NCBI GenBank assembly: GCA_004794655.1
Contig: SMMW01000032.1
Coordinates: 496,001 to 560,000 of the forward strand
Reading direction: 5' to 3'
Length of the DNA stretch: 64,000 nucleotides
DNA from: Marisa cornuarietis
Lineage: Eukaryota; Mollusca; Gastropoda; Architaenioglossa; Ampullariidae
Made by a program: the position numbers and the translations under genes
Notes under the pieces: generated by a model
Databases searched by the model: none
The model's input: only the letters and a program-made list of their open reading frames with translations
Told to the model about the DNA's origin: nothing
Shown: in pieces, positions 59,905 through 64,000 of the stretch
Position numbering within the stretch: the first letter of the stretch is position 1
Layout of the letters: every line of letters begins with the position of its first letter

Positions 59905-60854
59905 ATATCAAAATACACGTTGATTAGAATAATTGCATTTCATAAATAGAATGTGTGGTTAGCCTACCACAGCGTGTTTGGGGTTAAAGGGCAGATAAAA
60001 CAAGTTCACTTTTAAATAAGTACTGTGAAAATGACAGAGCTTTGTTTCAAAAGAATACTTTTGATGCTAGCAATCTTTCTTTCACTTAAACCCGGGAATG
60101 TAAAGAATAACGAAAAATTGGTTTGGCCATCTCCTCATTCCGAATTTTTGTACATCGCGGACATTGAAGGATAGGGTAGAGGGAGTCTTGTAACCAGAAT
60201 GCCGTAATGCCAGCTTCACAAAGTTGAGCCTAAAGCCATGGTACAAGTAAGCAGGAACCACAGTATCTATGTACAGGTTGCAACCAGTTTATTATCTTCA
60301 TTTGGTCGACATTTTCTTACCTCAGTGTGGAAAAGGCTGTGGGGAAGTTTTTGTCTTCAACGATCGAGTTTCGACCTCAATCAGATCAGTTTAGCTACAG
60401 ATAGGTTTCCTTTGAGTTCGCCTAGTCGCACAATGTGGAGATGGCTTTAGGCGCAATGCGACTTAAAGACTTTCTTTCACCGCTCTCGAACGGTCAATGG
60501 CTGCTGATTCAAAATGACAGCCACTCCTTTTAATCCATGATCATATCTCTACTCAATGCCCAAAGTAAAATTTAAGGTGGAGATGGAGATCACGAATGTG
60601 CATTGGTGAATGACTGGGTGAAGAGTTCTCTCTCTCTCTTTCTCTAACGCTCTGTTTAGACGTCCTCGGTGAAGTGCTCAGCGGAAAACTACATTCACCT
60701 CCGTTTGTAGTGTGCACCTGCTCAATAGATAATTTGCTTAGCAGATCGAATCTTAGCAAGATGTACATTCTACTTCCAATAGAAATAAATTTAATTCGAA
60801 AGAAAATGTGTCTATTACTTCTAGAAATCGACAAATGTTTGGCTGATCGGTCCG

Positions 60855-60915
60855 CCACAGCGCATGCGTAAACGGGAAACGACAGCGATTGGTCTTTAGC
60901 TGGATCACGTGACCT
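60855..60915. promoter_or_regulatory. NRF1-like site and CACGTGACC E-box
   Basis: CGCATGCG at 60861-60868 and CACGTG at 60906-60911 lie within 50 bp. The pair looks promoter-like, but no gene model could be anchored on either side. Confidence 0.25.
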
Positions 60916-63900
60916 CATTCCAAATGGAAAGTTTGTGACAGGGACAGTACAGAGAAGAGGTTCCTAGCTTGATAACCATTATAGAAAGAAATGGAAAGGA
61001 GAGTCAGACAGGAGAAATCTCGCTGAAATAAGTTAGAGTGCACTTGCAGGGACTGTTCCTGCATTACCACATATATAAACAGGCTTGACAAGGTACGGAA
61101 ATTAGTTGACCATGTCGGTCTAGGCGCAACTCAAGAGAGAGAGAGAGAATTTGAATAGGGCGCACCAAAGAAAGCAGCTGCTTATACGCTGCAATGTTCT
61201 CCTGCTCCTACGGAGCTGCAGGGAACAAGTCAATAGAGACGCTTGGGAACAGGACACCAGAAACGATGAAGTCTTAGAGCGACAGACAGCTTTTAATTGC
61301 AGAGGTCTTGTAATTTCAATCGCCCTCCAAACACCAATCTCGGACAACAAACACAATCCAAGTTCTGAGAAAATCTGGCTTGAATGTGTGAAACCCGTTT
61401 CCCGCGAAAAATCCAAGCTTCAGCGGAAATGTACTATCACTTAAGGTGGTTTTCTTTGAACAGCAGCCAATTTACCCATCTCTGTCAGCTGACCTTAAAA
61501 AGTTCAAGTGTGCTGCAGCATCCGTTGGAGTTGTTACAAATGTTTTAAAGAACATTTTACTAAGAAATAATTAAAAAAACGGATCTTGCATAAATTTTTA
61601 ATTTACTAGCAAACTTTCCTTTCCCGGACTAATTTTTATCTTGGATATCGCCAAGGAAAGGAAGAAGCAGTTGTGACAGTGACTCTAAAGTTTAAAACGT
61701 GTGGAAATTTACCAAAGAAAGCAAATCACAAAAAAATTAAAGCAGAAACCGCAAAGTAATTATAAATTTACTTCCCCTTCTCACCACGCTTTTATTTTCT
61801 TTAAGAGGTTAGAAACTAGAATCGTGGAAAGAATCGAGGATGCTTGGAATTTAAAAATAAAAATGTTACACGAGAGAATCTTAACTCTTTACGGCTTAGG
61901 ATGTTTTGTTCAGCAACCAAAGACATGTTTTTTTTTTAAACTAAACGAGTTCTGTGTAAACTGTGAAGAGTTAAGGGTATTTTAATGTAGGTAAGACATC
62001 GTGAACACTCATGCAGCTAGGCACAGATTGGAGGGTGCGAGGAACTGGTTCGCTGGGTTCCACTGACATGACAATGTATGTGTTCAACTTGCCAGTGGAG
62101 CAGAAACTCTAGGTGGAGACTCTGCATTACGTGTGTTTACGTGGCTAAAAACAAAGAGTCGACAAGTCGCACGGAGGTCGAACTTGCACGTCATGCCTTC
62201 TCAAGTCCACCCGTTGGTATCAGGTTGTGTCTGCTGCACATTGTTCTGCCATTAATACGTCAGCAAGGAGCGAACTAGCAGGTCTCAGCATGACTTGTGC
62301 AAGCACGCGCACTGTAGTAGGTAAAAAGCTCCAGTAGACTGTCAACTGCAGTTTGTGTTCCTCCTAAACTCATTAATCACTCCTATCGTTCTTCTGCACA
62401 ACCTTCACCCCACATCGCTTTCTGCAGGGTGCTCTGTCATTCCACATTGTGAACAACTACTGTTACCGGACAGAGTGTTTGTGACGGTTCTCCAGGGTGG
62501 GACACGGCGAGGTTAGCTGGTACCAACTGCTCAAGACACACCGGGTATCCTGCGCTGGCTCGTGCCATTCGGTTAAGTGAAGGCAGGCAAGTGCCGGTCG
62601 GACTCGAAGCCTGCAAAACACATCCGTTGCCTTTTTGACCTCCGCATTGGCCAGTGTCTTCGTAGATTGTTCTCTTCGACAAATAAGCACTATTAAAAAC
62701 ATAAAGTATGTAAACACTTGCCGCCATTGCAAACAGTGTGCCGTCGTCTGTTAACAGTGACACGATGATCGAGATTTCCACATTCTCTTAGCAGTGCTGT
62801 CGGGGTATGTGTTTCGGGGGAGGGGGATGTAGTGAAGGCAAGGGGGCTTGGGCTTGATCAGACTTGAAGAAGAATGTCCTAGCTAACCAGGAAATGCGTA
62901 AACATGTTCGGGCACCCCACAGCTCCCAATCTTTGTTCCTGTCTTCGCCTTTGCACCTACCTCAGCCTTGTCATGGACTTTGCTTGGGTGGAGTGGAGAA
63001 ATCTGCTACGTCTAGACTGTAGCCTCGGGGACCATGGAGGGCCTCAGTATTTCTATGCATATATACTTAAATGACGGCGCAGAAGCTCAGCAGAAGTATT
63101 TTCTGGGAAGTCAGTCACAGAATATCACTGGAGAGAGAGAGAGAGAGAAAGGCGGTGAGGCTGGGGTAGACAACGACAGAGAGAAATACATTAAGTGAGT
63201 CAGAAATAAAGGGCTTTATTCATTCGTTTCTGAAGAAGTTTCTAAACAGGTTTATTTACTTCGTATGGAGTGTATAGAACTGTAAGTGTGGTTTTAACAG
63301 TTGCCAACAAGTCCAGTAAATGAATTCATTGTAATCGAGTGTTCCCTGGTTCTGCTGGAAGACAATATAATTAGAAGTTTGGAGGATAAACAACTTGAGG
63401 CGCGTAGTGCGGGCAGGGTTAGCAAGAAGACCCAGCCAGATGTGTAAGACAGTGCTCTGAGGTTCAGGTGGGGCGATGTGAACAAACAGATCCCATCAGA
63501 TTTGCAGAAGACTTTATTGTCAGAAGAGGTCGCACTCCTAAGTGATCTGCATTACATGCAGGAGGCAGATGATGAAAGAGAACTGGACAACATCATAAAA
63601 GGAACGAACAACTTCTAAAGTCAGTCTTCCAATGTTCAAAAGATCTGCAGGAAAAAAAAAATAATGATGCTGATGGTAAAACACCCACCCTTAACAACCA
63701 ATTGTCCTAATAAAACACAAAAATGAAATCTGAGCACTGTGACAAGGTTGACGTGAAAATTTCTTGTTTGCTAGATGACATTTGTGAAGCCATCCAGCAT
63801 AAGTTTTGTTGGTTTTCTTTTAAAGGAAAGAAAATGCGATGACACAGCAAAAGTTGATACAGTTTCAGATCCTTAACAATGATATAATACAAATGACATA

Positions 63901-64000
63901 TATCAAGGGAAACATGCATAATCGATAATGATATACCAAAATTCTTTTGCATGTTTTACATTCAGTTATTAAAAGGGAACTCGCTATACATATATATCCA
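60916..64000. other. Right end of window; no supported gene
   Basis: Several 60-115-codon ORFs occur (61151-61444 plus; 62437-62781 minus, which starts with a hydrophobic stretch; 63294-63485 minus), without family motifs. GA tracts lie at about 61136-61148 and 63132-63149. A gene with short exons could be hidden here. Confidence 0.4.

Noticed and set aside
62437..62781. 114-codon reverse ORF with hydrophobic start
   Set aside because: Two overlapping reverse frames are open here and neither shows a family signature; kept only as a pointer in the findings.
1..64000. CRISPR arrays, bacterial operons, viral genomes, standalone tRNA or rRNA genes
   Set aside because: Tandem repeats here lack unique spacers, genes are spliced, and tRNA-like sequences are SINE heads without a full cloverleaf.

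Overview
The window looks like intron-rich animal nuclear DNA. The coding content and the abundance of CA/GT microsatellites, minisatellites and degenerate transposons suggest a lophotrochozoan, most likely a mollusc (perhaps a gastropod); this species guess is an inference. There is no operon structure, CRISPR array or viral genome. All multi-exon models below were built by hand from GT/AG splice sites, with the reading phase checked across every junction.

Layout. (1) Positions 65-5042 (+) hold the last seven exons of a single-pass receptor whose 5' part lies before the window. (2) Positions 11616-24028 (+) hold a complete 16-exon paralogue (about 1116 aa): signal peptide, Cys-rich N-terminal domain, several fibronectin-III-like domains, one membrane helix, a box1-like Pro motif and a long cytoplasmic tail. 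The last seven exons of both genes have the same intron phases, so they are tandem duplicates. They resemble type I cytokine receptors of the domeless/gp130 group. The introns of the second gene carry a probable solo LTR (11986-13518), a mariner relic (16694-17674) and a small TIR element (18035-18511). (3) Positions 25140-32627 (-) hold a complete 13-exon ARMH1 orthologue (443 aa). (4) Positions 33094-34314 (+) hold TMEM53 (298 aa), head-to-head with ARMH1 across a 466-bp gap containing a symmetric pair of opposed CCAAT boxes. (5) Positions 41493-42734 (+) hold a DUSP23-like dual-specificity phosphatase (210 aa). (6) From about 43 kb onward no convincing gene was found. That part is dominated by repeats, above all a roughly 5.5-kb array of about 80 copies of a 68-bp unit (52086-57571) nested between two arrays of a different, roughly 60-bp unit.

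The genes do not form a pathway. The receptor pair is a locally duplicated, diverging signalling family (probably JAK-coupled). ARMH1/TMEM53 is a bidirectional pair that I recall being adjacent in human as well. DUSP23 stands alone. The points most worth following up are the receptor pair with its divergent tails, the ARMH1-TMEM53 shared promoter, the nested satellite, the near-perfect 65-bp palindrome at 44.4 kb and the intronic TIR element with an internal hairpin.
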